From Echinometra lucunter (taxonomy: Eukaryota > Echinodermata > Echinoidea > Camarodonta > Echinometridae), in assembly GCA_029962745.1 (NCBI GenBank), contig CM057156.1, positions 1,474,187 to 1,538,186 on the forward strand: a stretch of DNA of 64,000 nt, written 5' to 3'. Positions 23,345 to 34,850 of this stretch are shown here, piece by piece (the stretch's first letter is position 1; every line of letters starts with the position of its first letter). The notes under the pieces were generated by a model. The model ran no database searches, had not been told where the DNA came from, and worked only from the letters and a program-made list of their open reading frames with translations. The position numbers and the translations under genes are program-made.

Positions 23345-23626
23345 TTACTACTACCACCACCACTACTACTACTACCACTACTACTATTACCACCACCACT
23401 ACTACTACCATCACCACCACTACCACTACTACTACTACTACTACCACTACCACTACTACTACCACTACTACTTCTACCACTACTACTACTACCACTACTA
23501 CTACCACTACTACCACTACTACCACTACCACTACTACTACTACTACCACTACTACCACTACCACTACTACAAGTACTAAGACTTCTACTGCTATGATGAC
23601 ACTACTACTAGGACATCGACAACATG

Positions 23627-23703
<77 letters not shown>

Positions 23704-23825
23704 CACTACAATTATTACTACTACTACAACGACTACTACAAGGACTACTACTACTACCACTACTATTACTACTATGATTACTACCTAACTTACTACTACT
23801 ACCACTACTATGATTACTACCTAAC
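22609..23825. repeat. 1.2-kb (ACT)n/(ACC) triplet array
   Basis: An almost pure CTA/ACT repeat with CTG variants on the left (22620-22930) and ACC variants on the right. It is briefly interrupted at 23571-23625 by AAGTACTAAGACTTCTACTG and ATGATGACA-type sequence. Open frames reading poly-Leu, poly-Val or poly-Tyr through it are by-products of the triplet period, not genes. Confidence 0.98.
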
Positions 23826-24110
23826 TTGAAATATCAACATACATGTAAAGATAACAACCTTCTGGCTCTCAACAGCATCACAGAATGATTAATTAAACAT
23901 TTTTTATTTATTTCTTTCTTTTTGCTTTAAATCATGTCTTCTGAAATATAGACTCTGAAAAATTCCAAGTTTAGAGAAATGATTCAAAATTCAAATGGTT
24001 ACCACCACTCAACTAAACAGGAACCTAGATATCAAATCAGTGAAATTCGAAAGAGGAAGCTGACAATGAAAAAATATTGTTCACACTCTTGGATTCATAG
24101 TAAACATTTT
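23826..24110. other. No feature recognised
   Basis: Short AT-rich intron between the triplet array and a MITE. Confidence 0.5.
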
Positions 24111-24587
24111 TTGGTTAACTTTGTGAGCAGCCGATTCAAAAAATTCTCAAACTAAGATGAAACATGTGTATGAGTACTTGTATTTGTACTCATAAACCCT
24201 CAAATTTGGAATGAAAAACTGTTAGTAAGATGCAAACCGTGATTTTCTTATTTTTTGTCTCAGAGACAATAAATAAGAGGACCGTTTTGCTTGAGGTTAA
24301 AAAAGACCGTTATTTGCCTCCCTCCGCGTGATACGATAATACACACAACATGGTCCGGTGAGCCATGCCTGCATGCCCACTCCTTATTACGTCTAGTCTG
24401 TGCAACCGACCCTTATATATTTTTCAAAACATTGGTTCACATTTGTAATATTTAAAAACACTTCCTGTGGATATCATACTTTTAGACTTTCAGATTGGTA
24501 TCTTTACACTATAATTCTTATGTTTATCCCATTTTGAAGTAGCAAAATGAGTATTTTTTAAATTATAACAATGTTAGCCAATGCCTC
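24111..24587. mobile_element. GGTTAACTTTGTGAGCAGC MITE (left end lost)
   Basis: Matches the 4343 and 37358 copies from GGTTAACTTTGTGAGCAGC through to AATGTTAGCCAATGCCT. The first six to eight bases are missing or changed. Confidence 0.82.
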
Positions 24588-24951
24588 TAAAGATAAGGGT
24601 AAGTTCTAGTCATACAAATTACATTGAAAAAAAAAAAAACATCTCCAAGCAATTGGGAAGTGTTGATTATGTACAACATAAAAACTAGCTGGTGTTAAGT
24701 TTTAATAAAATGATAAGAAATTGACTCATACATGTACCTCCCCCCCCCAAAAAAAAATCCAACCCAACAACAAGAAGAAAACAGAAAACCTGCATTGTGT
24801 ATGGATGTTAGTACATGTATATTGGACCACATATAAATGTGGAATGAATGTTTAGCTCAAATTACTCAGCTATTTCTCATTTCATTTCGATTACGGGGAC
24901 ATTTGAAGAGAAATCCTCTTCAAAGAATGTAGATTTATATGATATTTCTCC
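24588..24951. other. No feature recognised
   Basis: AT-rich intron with a C-tract (24741-24750) and A-runs. Confidence 0.5.
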
Positions 24952-25589
24952 TATTTTGTTCTTCATATATATATATATATATATATGGGCCGCGTCGCGA
25001 CAAAAGGGCCCTTAGGGCAAAATTTTTCAAAAATGAGATTTCAACACTATTTTGTAGTATAAATGCTGCAGAATCTGAATATGCAAACGGTTTTCCAAAA
25101 TTCCGTCCCTAAGTGTCTAAATCGAGGAATTTGAAAAAAGCATGTTTTTTGCTCCACGCGCGCTATTCTGACATTCGCGCGTGACCAAGGTTAAACAAGT
25201 CATTCCCCGATACCATTTTCGCCAAGATTCCTAACGTGTCTAAGGGGCTACTTAAACGTTCTCCTATAGTACCATGACGGATATTTACATTATATAATAG
25301 AGAGAATATTATTTTCTTGTTATCTTTGTCTTCTCAAAACCCTGTATTACCTCAAGATGACTTTGAAATGACCTTGAAATGACCTTGTACACGTCCGTGA
25401 GACGGCCTTGAAATTGGCTTTCAAATTGCTTGCATTTCCAATCATAATTAAGCTCATATCAATTTTTTTTTTCGTAAACAATTATATTACGTAGAAAGAT
25501 ATAAATAGATAATAAAGCTATTCTGTTGCGAGTATAAAATATTATATTATGCAAAGATTATAGAAAAGGGGAGGGGTAATATTTCAGGG

Positions 25590-25704
25590 CAGAGGCGGCG
25601 GAACGTCAGGCTCGTACAATGAAGGTGGAGGGGCACCTATTATTTGGTAGACAAAAGGTGCCCCTCCACTTTCTTTGTCCGAGCCCGATGTTCCGCCGCC
25701 TCTG
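25590..25704. repeat. 115-bp hairpin inside the 4.7-kb element
   Basis: CAGAGGCGGCGGAAC at the left pairs with GTTCCGCCGCCTCTG at the right. The inner GGAGGGGCACCT pairs with AGGTGCCCCTCC. It is a nearly perfect GC-rich foldback in AT-rich DNA. Confidence 0.92.
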
Positions 25705-25705
25705 T

Positions 25706-25945
25706 TTCAGGGGCGTCATATCCAGGGAGGAAGGGCCCGTATCATCTTTGCTCACCATTAATCTTTGTAAAATATACACTTTTGTCATTAAGTGAATTTC
25801 AATCACAAATTGAAGAAAATAAATTTGTGATTGCTTCTTATTTCATATCAACAGGGAGATATAGAGAAAGATAATCAGAGAGGAGTCAGAGTTCACCAGG
25901 GGCGGATCCAGGGAGGATGGGGGCGAAATCCCCTTTGTTCACCAT
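25706..25945. repeat. Two related ends with GGGGCGGATCCAGGGAGGA
   Basis: CAGGGGCGTCATATCCAGGGAGGA near 25707 and CAGGGGCGGATCCAGGGAGGA near 25897 are followed in both cases by sequence ending TTGTTCACC/TTGCTCACC. They look like two copies of one dispersed repeat end in the same orientation. Confidence 0.6.
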
Positions 25946-26329
25946 ATATTTTTCATGAAACATCTGTCTGTCTTAAAGTGAATTTTGGAGCAAAAATGTC
26001 ATCTTTAATTCACCTTCAATTTTAGTGGTCTTTTGGGGGAAGGGGTGGGGTATTCTCAGAATTTTAATGCCCCTCTCTTTTAAAGTTTGCATGGATTTGC
26101 CCCTATTTGGCAAACATGTGTCACAGATTTTATGTTGCTGTTAAATAATATTTGTGTTGGAAATGCAGTGAAAATCAATTTAATAATTACTAGCACGCTT
26201 TTTCATTATTACAACACCATCAAAAATCAGAACCATTTATCATTCACTCAATCACAAGTCATTCAGAAGGCATCAACATTCAAATTATTTTCATTCCCGT
26301 GCTTCTTTTTATGTTCACGTTTCTTTCTG

Positions 26330-26580
26330 TCAGCTAGCTCTTTTCTCTCCTTTATACCGTCCATCTCGGTCTATATCTTTCCTTCTCTTCCTTTTTCTCT
26401 CCCTCTTTCTTTCCCCTCTATTAACACCATCTCTAGTTTTCTCACCTTTTCTCTGCTTCACCGTTCTTATCTTTCGTTTCTCAAGCTCTCCATCAGCTCC
26501 CTCGATTGCTTTCTTTCTCTCTCACTCTCTTTCTCTCTCTCTCTCTTTATATCTCTCTTCTTATTTTCACTCACCTTCTT
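26330..26580. repeat. Pyrimidine-rich TC/CTTT tract
   Basis: Low-complexity C/T sequence with TCTCTCTC runs. The Ser/Leu/Phe-rich frames here are artefacts of composition. Confidence 0.9.
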
Positions 26581-27837
26581 ATCATGAGTAGTTATTTCAA
26601 GTGTGTGCCTAAATTATGTTATATTGTCTTAATTCATCGTTCAGTTTATTATCTACAGAGTATCTTTTGTATTTGCACTACCAGTGGAGGTCCAATTTTC
26701 TTGGGGGGGGGGGCTCTCTTCAAATATGGATCAATAAAAGATATTAACTGTGAACTTTGAAATACATAATAGGTCAGTACAACATGGAATGAAATGAAAT
26801 TTTCCTTAACTGCACTTGTCACACTAGTAACTTTTATTCAAAACAAGAGTTGACATACGCTGTACTTCAAATTAGGAATTTAAATCCGACTGGAATGGTG
26901 CTCTTTATTAAGCTGTAGTCTGAAAATGTCAAATACTTTCTGTTTCTAATAAATTTAAGAGTGGAGAATGTTTGTACTGTCTTCCTAATAAAATTCATCC
27001 TTTCCTTTCCTTTCACTAAAAAATAAAATAAAATCACGTACCCCAAATATCTCTTCACATCTATCCATTATTTTCTTTTACAAAGTTTAGCTAGGTTTTT
27101 TTTTCTTTTGGTATAGTTAAGATACAAGGAAGCAATTCCATCTAAATTAGATCATTGCACATGTGACATGATTAATGAAGGAAAAACAATCCTATATGAC
27201 ATTGAGATCTTATTGCTAATCCAATAATTAAAAATTAGTTAGTTTTAAATTTACTTTTCAAGTCGTCTGCTCTTGCAAGCACACAAGCGCAGTGGATATT
27301 TGGAATTAAATACTAGTATTATCTATGAAAGTCAGATTTCTCCTATTGAAACATGTGTCATGAGTTATTAGGGCACTTGTCACCCAAATTATGAAGATAC
27401 AAAAAGCAAATGTTTGCACTTTGTTCATTAAAGTAGTAGCAATATCACTTCCTCATAACTTCTACTGTAGTACAGCTGGACGCTGTCAGTCAGTTCTCAC
27501 ATAATATAGATTTCATGCTCAGCTTTCATGGCTTTCATTCATGGCGTTCATTCACCCGCTGAAAGGATGTGATCATATACCATTAAGGCAGCCAAAGTTC
27601 CAAACACTACTGGTTCTAATGACATCCTGTACAGCCATACCCATGTTTATTTTGTAGGATCTCCATCATTGTGAAGTTCATCCTGGGTTGACGCAAAGAG
27701 AATCCAACTTCAATTATTGTTTCAAGATCTTAGACCTCTGCTTCCTCCTCTGATGCAGTGACCTGACATTTCCAGCATCACTGAATTAAATGTGGTTATC
27801 ATATCCTACCCCTCTCCTTCCAGCTTTGCCTCTAAGT

Positions 27838-27917
27838 TACAGTCTAATTTGCCTGGAGATGACAATGATGATAGGGACGAGCATGACCTGGCTTAGCTGC
27901 TCTATATCAATGGCCTG
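27838..27917 (-). other. Possible terminal exon of unknown gene (weak)
   Basis: On the minus strand a strong pyrimidine tract and ACAG at 27918-27921 precede GCC ATT GAT. The open frame reads AIDIEQLSQVMLVPIIIVIS then RQIRL and TAA; the other two frames close at once. The peptide would be a short acidic start followed by a hydrophobic segment, like a tail anchor. No family is recognised. It could be a chance splice site or an alternative end of a transcript crossing this intron. Confidence 0.2.
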
Positions 27918-29048
27918 TAAAAAGAAAAAAAAAATCCCTTTTAATTATACATGAAATGGCACTAGAAGCAGCCAACTGCTTAGATGAATGACACTGATAT
28001 ACAGATTTATTGTTTTAGAAATTCTGAAGTACACCAACAGCATTAAATGAGTATGGAATACAAAGTGGGATTCTAATATGAAATATTAGACAGTAATAAC
28101 ATTCAATCCATTAAGTAATGTTGTTTTGTGATTAGTAGGCCTATTGTTTCAATTTTGATTAATCTAAAATTAATTTAACTAAATATTCCATTATGCATTG
28201 TAACTGAAATTCAGTTTGTAATTCAATTGCTTTAATAGAAAAGAAAGTCTACAGAGATAATAAATGCACTCAAAACTGAAGACAAAACACGCAATACACA
28301 ATGGGAAAGGTGGGGGAGGCATTTTTTGTGAATAATGATCTGCCCCCCCCCCATCCTTCTCTCAATTATAAGCAATGCCCTGCCCCCCCCCCCTCCATTT
28401 CAGCTTCATCCTTTTCTATTGATTTCTTAATTTTTCTAAAAGCAGGTCTGTGCTTACAGGGTTGTGATGATAAGCAGTTATTTTTAATTCCATCCTTATT
28501 CAGAGCCCGAGCTAGGGCAAGGTCCTAGTCGGGCCCTAAATCATCTAGACTATGTGCTAGCCTAGATCTAGGGCCTAACTAGATCTAGGCCTAACTTTAA
28601 TCTTTATTTTACTCTGTGTAGGAAATACACTGTACATATAACTTGTTGGAGCTCTGCTAAAATTTTCTAATGAATTCCTGACTGGTAAATTCAGCATGGG
28701 AAAACTGAGGCCTCAAATATGTATTCAAGAGATTGGTATAAGCAGGTCTGAAGTTAAGATCTACTCTAGTCCCATGATTTTTATTTGTAGTGGAATAGAC
28801 CTAGACATGCACATAAACGTCAATGAATTTAAGGGTAAGGCATATCGTGCATTCAACTGCTAACGTTAACTAGCAACTAGCAACTAACGTTTCAACATTA
28901 AGACACATCTGCGCTTTTTCTTGCATGTGACTGCTTAAATCTTGGTTTAAAGAAATTGCAATAGTCTACTTATGAAATAAAATACAAAAAAATGGATTTG
29001 TGCTAATCATCATCAATATTTGTTAGCTATGATATTTTCTAACAGTTT

Positions 29049-29457
29049 GTGCTAAAACATTTAAGAGATTTGCTTGTGAACTTTTTCAATTGGCTGTTTG
29101 AAATCGACTGTCCGGATATACAACCTGTCCGGACATCCAACAACTGGGTAGAATATGAAAAAGAAATAACAGAGGAAGGATATTTCATAATACAACATGT
29201 CGGAATTACAGGTATTAACAACTTTATCTGTGAAACAATGCATGCATGCATGCAGTCTTGAAGTTGAAGTTGCAGCTGCACTTCGAAACGAGGTAACTAA
29301 CTGTTTCTTGCAACACCCCCTTACTGGCCTTAGACAGTCACCTATTAAAACTGAATTAAATGCACGAAATGCCTTTAAAACCCGTAATTTCTACTGGAAC
29401 AAACTGTGTGAAGAAATTATAATAATGATCTTACCGATTCATCCAAGGATTGACATT
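29049..29457 (+). pseudogene. Broken open frame inside the 4.7-kb element
   Basis: A frame from 29049 reads through NNWVEYEKEITEEGYFIIQH and stops near 29261. The +1 frame continues as LEVEVAAALRNEVTNCFLQH and QSPIKTELNARNAFKTRNFY to 29457. The switch falls on an ATGCATGCATGCATGC run (29239-29255), where slippage could have caused a frameshift. A TTCTAACAG acceptor-like site precedes the first part. Composition is more protein-like than neighbouring frames, but I recognise no transposase. Confidence 0.3.
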
Positions 29458-29969
29458 TGATCATCAGCTAGAGCAAGATTAATCGACGGACTAGTAACAT
29501 AGGTCTTGAGTCACTGACACTGTTCTGGTATTTTTCTTCCGCACGTGTGTTTTGTTTTGGTTTGATAATATGTTGTTAAATATTTTTTCCAGTGCGCGCT
29601 CTGCACGTTTTGATATATGCGCTGACTTTAGCGCGGTTTTACTGCGTAAGCCATTTGGAGAGCTAAGGGCCCTTTTGTCGCGTCGCGGCCCATATATATG
29701 AAGAACAAAATATAAATATATATATATCTATATATATATGTGTAAACACATTTATGTAGTATTTTCATACATGCTTTCTAAGCAAAGAAACAAACAAAAT
29801 AAAACATAAAAAGGTTCAACAATCACTTTAGATTTAAATTGTGTTGGTTATTTCTTTTTCAAGAAGAAATAAAAGTCATTATGAAAACATAACTTATAAC
29901 CATGCACTTAATGAGGGGAGTTACAAGAGACTGGTAATAAAAACATATGATTAAAAAATAGAAATACCT

Positions 29970-30295
29970 GGGGGTGTTTCACAAAGCTGTCCGTAAAGTT
30001 ACGCATGACTTTACGAACGACTTGATTATGAAGTGCCAAAGGGATGCCCCAAATTTTACCTGACGTTTTAACAAAGTGTGACTGCATTTCCCCTAATCTC
30101 AATTAAATTGTGGCAAAAAATATAATTTGCACTGAAAATGTTTGTAAACAATAGTAAAGTTAATCTACAACTGCATATTTCAGCTTTGGCTGATGCCATT
30201 CATAATGATTGAGAATTCCATTTGGCTTGCCATATTCAAGTCGTTCGTAAAGTCATTCTTAACTTTACGAACAGCTTTATGAACCCCCCCCCCCC
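29970..30295. mobile_element. GGGGTGTTTCACAAAGC MITE (326-bp copy)
   Basis: The left GGGGGTGTTTCACAAAGCTG and right CAGCTTTATGAACCCCCCCC are inverted. The inner GTAAAGTTACGCATGACTTT faces GTCATTCTTAACTTTACGA. It matches the uninterrupted form of the 6346-7736 element. Confidence 0.87.
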
Positions 30296-30900
30296 TGTAT
30301 TACTGTTACTCACTGTCAATTATGTACTTATGAAGTATATTGATATTTGATGTGATTTTCTTCTGCATTCATACAAGGTCAACATTTCATGGTAAAATGA
30401 CTAAAATAAAATAAAATATAGGGTAAGATAAAAGGAACATCAAGTGTCTACACAATAAAAACTACTTTCGAAAAATCAACTCAAGTGCAATTTCGAAAGC
30501 CTATTGTACTGCCCGTACGAATCATATTTGGATAACGTAATAATAAACGATTGTAAAGTCCGCACATTTCTGAAAGATGATCGACAAGGTTAATGATTTT
30601 GCAAAAGTAGTTTTTATCATGTATGTCAAAAAATTCAAAACTAAGCTTTAAAAGCTACAGAATGAAACCAGAACTGGGAATAAAACAAGGAAAATAGTTT
30701 CTACTGTAAAGAAAATATGAGGAAGAGGAAAAAAATTCCATCACGTTATGCACGACTTCAAATTATTCTACATGTATTTTATAGCTGCTTCAAAAATGAG
30801 AGAAACCCTGGAAAGGTTCGGATCAAATTGAAGCACTTTCACAAGCAGAGACCGTCTTTGAATTGTGCATGAATCGATAATTTGGGAGCTGCTCGTTATT

Positions 30901-31497
30901 TTGAAGGTTCATTATTCTGAAGGTTCATTTTTCCAAAGGTTTGTTTTTCCAAACACGCAAATATTGTATACCTGCAGGTTCGTTAATCCGCAAATGAAAT
31001 ATGGTTTATTTATCCAAACATTTGCTGTATTGAGCACAAGGTTTGTTATTCTGAAGGTTTGTTTTTCCGAAAATGAAATAAGGTTCGATATACTGAATGT
31101 TTGTCATTCCAAAAATGAAATGAGGTTCGTTAGTCTGAAAATGAAATAGGGTTTGTTAATCCCAAAATGGATCAGGGTTCATTAATCTGAAAATGAAATG
31201 AGGTTTGTTAATCCGAAAATGAACCTTATTTAATCAACGAACCTTCTTTCATTTTCGAATTAATGAACCTTATTTCATTTTCGGCTTAACGAACCTCATT
31301 TTCATTTTCGGACTCACAAACCCCTTTCCATTTTCGGATGAATGAACCTCATTTCATTTTTCGGATTAATGAACCCTTTTTCATTTTCAGAGAATTGAAC
31401 CTTCCAAATAAAGGACTGTAGGAATAACGGACTGTAGGAATAACGACCCTTTGGAAGTTCACGGTATTTGAACCTTCGGAATGACGAACCTTCAGAA
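30901..31497. mobile_element. Modular foldback element: GGTTCGTTAATCCGAAAATG modules
   Basis: The left half (to about 31225) is a string of degenerate modules close to GGTTCGTTAATCCGAAAATG with AA-rich joins. The right half carries the same modules inverted (CATTTTCGGATTAATGAACC). Outer modules are shorter (GAAGGTTCATTATTCT at the left, CCTTCGGAATGACGAACCTTC at the right). The architecture matches sea urchin TU-type foldback elements, with a different module. Confidence 0.8.
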
Positions 31498-31561
31498 AAA
31501 AAAACAAGCTGTAACTGATAGTTGACGCTAGGGCTGCAAGACTGTTGTGTGAAATCTTTAA

Positions 31562-32111
31562 AGACCCTATCTCACCAACGGAGACATCTCTGCAACGTCT
31601 CAGAGACTTGCAGTCTCTGCAGTCACGGAGACGTCTCCAAAATAAGCTCTCACCAAAGAGACGTCTCTGCGACAAGTTTCAAAATAATTATGATGGAGCG
31701 TTTGCAGGATCATGCACTTGACTTGGACCAGGAGGAATGTCAGCACGCGTTCAGTCATGTGGTTTCTAAAGTGGGTCAAACATCATCAGGTAGAATCACA
31801 GAGACGTCTCTGCAATGTCTCATCAGTCTTTCTGGTCTCCTGGTCTCCGCGGTGTCTCTGAGACAGCTCAGAGACGTCTCAGAGATATCGCGGAGACGTC
31901 TCAGCAGTCGCGGATATAATTAGTCTCCGCAACTAATGGAGACGTCTCGGAGACGTCACGGATACTTCGTAGAGACTTCGCAGAGACTGTAAAAAGTCTC
32001 CAAAAAATCGAGCATGTTCGAATTTCTTGGGAATCCATGAAGACTCCCTAATTTTCAGGAGACGTCTCTGCAACTAGCAAAATCTAGTTTCAAGCCCAGT
32101 GAGATACCCCC
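31562..32111. mobile_element. TTAA-flanked foldback packed with GAGACGTCTC palindromes
   Basis: Flanked by TTAA at 31558-31561 and 32112-32115. The left AGACCCTATCTCACC and right GTGAGATACCCCC are inverted. The interior has many copies of GAGACGTCTC and near variants, each self-complementary, so it can form numerous alternative hairpins. The open frame at 31522-31923 through it is a repeat artefact. Confidence 0.85.
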
Positions 32112-32464
32112 TTAAGATCAGAAGTGATATGACTTGGTCTCATGAAATTTTAATATAGGTTTTCCCGCTCATTTTCATCACATCTTTATTCGATTTCATC
32201 AATTTTCATTTCAATTTTGACCTGAGAAGCTATCTGCGCTCAAATCCTAAGTTCAATTTCATTCAAATGTCATTCATATCTGTCTTTAGTCAACAAACTT
32301 AAAGATTAAGCATTCAAATTCGTCAATTGTCACGAAATTTGTCTATGCCGATAAGCAAGGAAGGAATGCTTGGATCAAATTCGTCATTTTTTTCAAGAAA
32401 TTTCGTTACTTTTTCATTCCAATTTTTCAAGTGTTATATGGGCCTTTAAATGGAGGGTATAACC

Positions 32465-32815
32465 TGGGCGGGTATTCAATTCAATACTTGGATTAAGTAA
32501 AACTTTTACTAAGTATTTTACTTGGCTAAGAAATTTGCTCAAGTCATTTTCAATTCAATACTCTGAATTTTACTTTTGTAAGCAAACTTTAAGCCAAAAT
32601 TCTTTCTGATAAGCATTGTGACGTCATATTTTTAATGCGCAATTAATATGTTCCATCAAATACGCTCGAATACGCTATGATATAATTCTGCGCAGCTCAT
32701 GGTGACTGCGTATAAAAACCTATGCCTGCCAATTAAGGCCGCCAAAATAATTGGCTTAAGTCTCCTAGGTAGATGTCTTAGATTTAGAGTAAAATACTTA
32801 GCCAAAATAATGAAA
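32465..32815. mobile_element. GGTATTCAATTCAATACTT MITE (right-truncated copy)
   Basis: Starts GGCGGGTATTCAATTCAATA and follows the 1123-2052 outer element closely up to ACTTAGCCAAAATAATGAA, where similarity stops before the right terminal repeat. Confidence 0.82.
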
Positions 32816-34442
32816 ATGAATGACAATGTTTCATAATTGATCAACCAGAGACAAAGTTGAAACAAGCATTCGCACATTCCCCAGGGATAGAGATGAAATT
32901 GAAAGCACATGTTTTTTAAAAACTGAATGAAGAGGTGACGAAAATGAGCGGGAAACCCTAACTACATTGCAACATTTTACACAACTTGGTGTAAGCATAT
33001 TCTGAATTCCTTATTAACAAAAACATAGTTTTGACTTTCTTTATATCCATGTAGATAAATAATTCCTGAACAACTGATAACAAAAACAGATCATTCAGAA
33101 AAAAGCATTCAGTTATCCCCCAAAAAAGAGAAAGAAATCTACATTTTGACAAGGCTATAAAAGGTGTTTATACCAACCCCATATTTTAGCATTACGGGCC
33201 CCTCATGCATGTGCAATGTACATGTAGAAATGGCAGCAGACTAAAGGGTTGCATACTGGATTCATGGCAAGGAAATGAAAATTAATTTAAGCATTTTTTG
33301 TTCTCTATTCAAAACACACTGCAGAATAGTTCATGGTCCAGTTTACATGAAAGGAGCCATCATCAGAAGAGCCCCCCCCCCCCCCCCACCACCATTGCAA
33401 CCTAGAATACATTACCTTCTTCCATTTTATATTAAAGGAAGTGAGGTCTTATGTAGAATACATAGGGTGTTCTACATTGTTGTTTAACAGGGCATGCAAT
33501 TTACTGTAGTTCACATACACAGCTGTAGGTCCAACTCAGAAGCCTATTTCCTTCATAAAACCAGGTTAGGATGTACTTTTTGCTTCTTTATGTCTTGCCT
33601 TCTTTTCAAATCTTCATGCCGAATATGGAAATATGACAAAAAGAGAATTGGTTAAAACATGTTTGAAGGACTTCAGGTTAACACTAATCTCATTGGCCAC
33701 AAAATCAGATCAAAGTTTACATTTCTTAATCCCCAAGGTTTCAAATCCATTACGTGACAAAATGAGAAAGAGAAACCAAGAGAGAGAGAGAGATAGAAAG
33801 AGAAAGAGAGTGAGAACAAGAGAAGTGGAAACTCGGGAAGCTGTGTTCTGGAAGGGAGGCGGGGCTTCATTAACAAATGATATGGGCAGGCCACACCTTC
33901 ACACTCAAGGGGAGGAGTGATGAATATTCATGAAATTTGGTTGTAGGCTAATGAATATTCAGACTGGGTGAGGCAACCTTTGATTGATGTGCTCATCAGA
34001 CATACTTCAAATGGAAAACTTTGATAAGTAATAAAGTACATGAGCAAACATATTCTAGAGGATCCTGGTTCGAACAATAATCAGGAATGTAGATGGAGAT
34101 TTTAAAGAACAATGAACACTGAACTTACAATTCAATTTGGGGTTTTTCCCCCCCCCCTTTCATTCTTTGGTGTCCCTGTCTCCCCTTCCTGCCGAGAAAC
34201 TTTTCCACTTGGTAGACGTGTACATTCAATGATACACACTGATTTGATCATGACAAAATTCTGCATCACCTAAAAACAATCTAAAGTTAAATTCAACAGA
34301 TTCCATACAGTAAAGTTAAGTTTGGTAACATGAGGGGTCTCTTCGTGATCATTTTACAAAAGGAAATTATTAAAATGTGATATCTGTCGAGATGAGATAC
34401 GTCATGAATCATCAAAATAACTTGTCAGACTATTTCATTTCA
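32816..34442. other. Intron with low-complexity tracts
   Basis: Contains a C-tract (33366-33380), a GA-rich stretch (33764-33815) and another C-tract (34149-34157). The 95-codon frame at 33633-33920 is mostly the Arg/Lys/Glu translation of the GA repeat. No gene recognised. Confidence 0.6.
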
Positions 34443-34590
34443 GGGCCCCATTTCATAAAACTTGTTATGAATAAAAAGTTGCAATAAATGTTATAAGCTA
34501 CTGAAATGCTTGCATCTAAGTGGCTCAGATAAAAATTTTCATACAAATGTGGCAGTTGTTACTGATAACAAGTTTTATGAAATGGGGCTC
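34443..34590. mobile_element. GGGCCCCATTTCATAAAAC MITE (copy 3)
   Basis: GGGCCCCATTTCATAAAACT faces AGTTTTATGAAATGGGGCTC. The inner AACTTGTTATGAATAAAAAG is a diverged palindrome. Same family as 14880 and 18494. Confidence 0.87.
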
Positions 34591-34850
34591 AGGTTTATGA
34601 AAGAGGGTAATAATATTGTGAGAGCAAAGAACACTACAATAGGTATCTATTTACACCCATAATTAGAGGCCATGTACAGTTTTGGTTGCAAAAGGAGAAT
34701 TGGGGTGAAACTTATTAAGTACAGCCTCATATTGTACGCCTTGCATGAAAAGATACCTGTGCAAGATCATGTGATATTCCAATTTCCATTTATGATTTCC
34801 AGTGAATTTTAGTGCAAATGTCTGAAAGAAATGCAACAAAAGGTAAATTG

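Larger units (their letters stand above)
24952..29712. mobile_element. 4.7-kb terminal-inverted-repeat element
   Basis: The left GGGCCGCGTCGCGACAAAAG and following GGCCCTTAG (24987-25015) face their inverse at 29663-29691 with one mismatch in 29. Outside an AT run of variable length the inversion continues, with TATTTTGTTCTTCA at 24952 inverted at 29699-29712. The true ends may therefore be the outer ones. Sub-terminal DNA has CACGCGCGC-type sequence on both sides (25156, 29593). No intact transposase was seen; a broken frame is at 29049-29457. The interior holds other repeats and a possible splice acceptor. The class is unknown. Confidence 0.8.

Noticed and set aside
22581..23596. Open frames of over 300 codons reading poly-Val (minus) and poly-Leu (plus)
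   Set aside because: They are direct translations of the ACT triplet array; open in several frames because the repeat lacks stops, with no domain or splice context.
24111..24587. Conserved non-coding element shared by 4343, 24111 and 37358
   Set aside because: The shared sequence is a TTAA-flanked terminal-inverted-repeat MITE, not a conserved regulatory block.
31522..31923. 133-codon plus-strand frame
   Set aside because: Runs through the GAGACGTCTC foldback; its reading is a repeat artefact.
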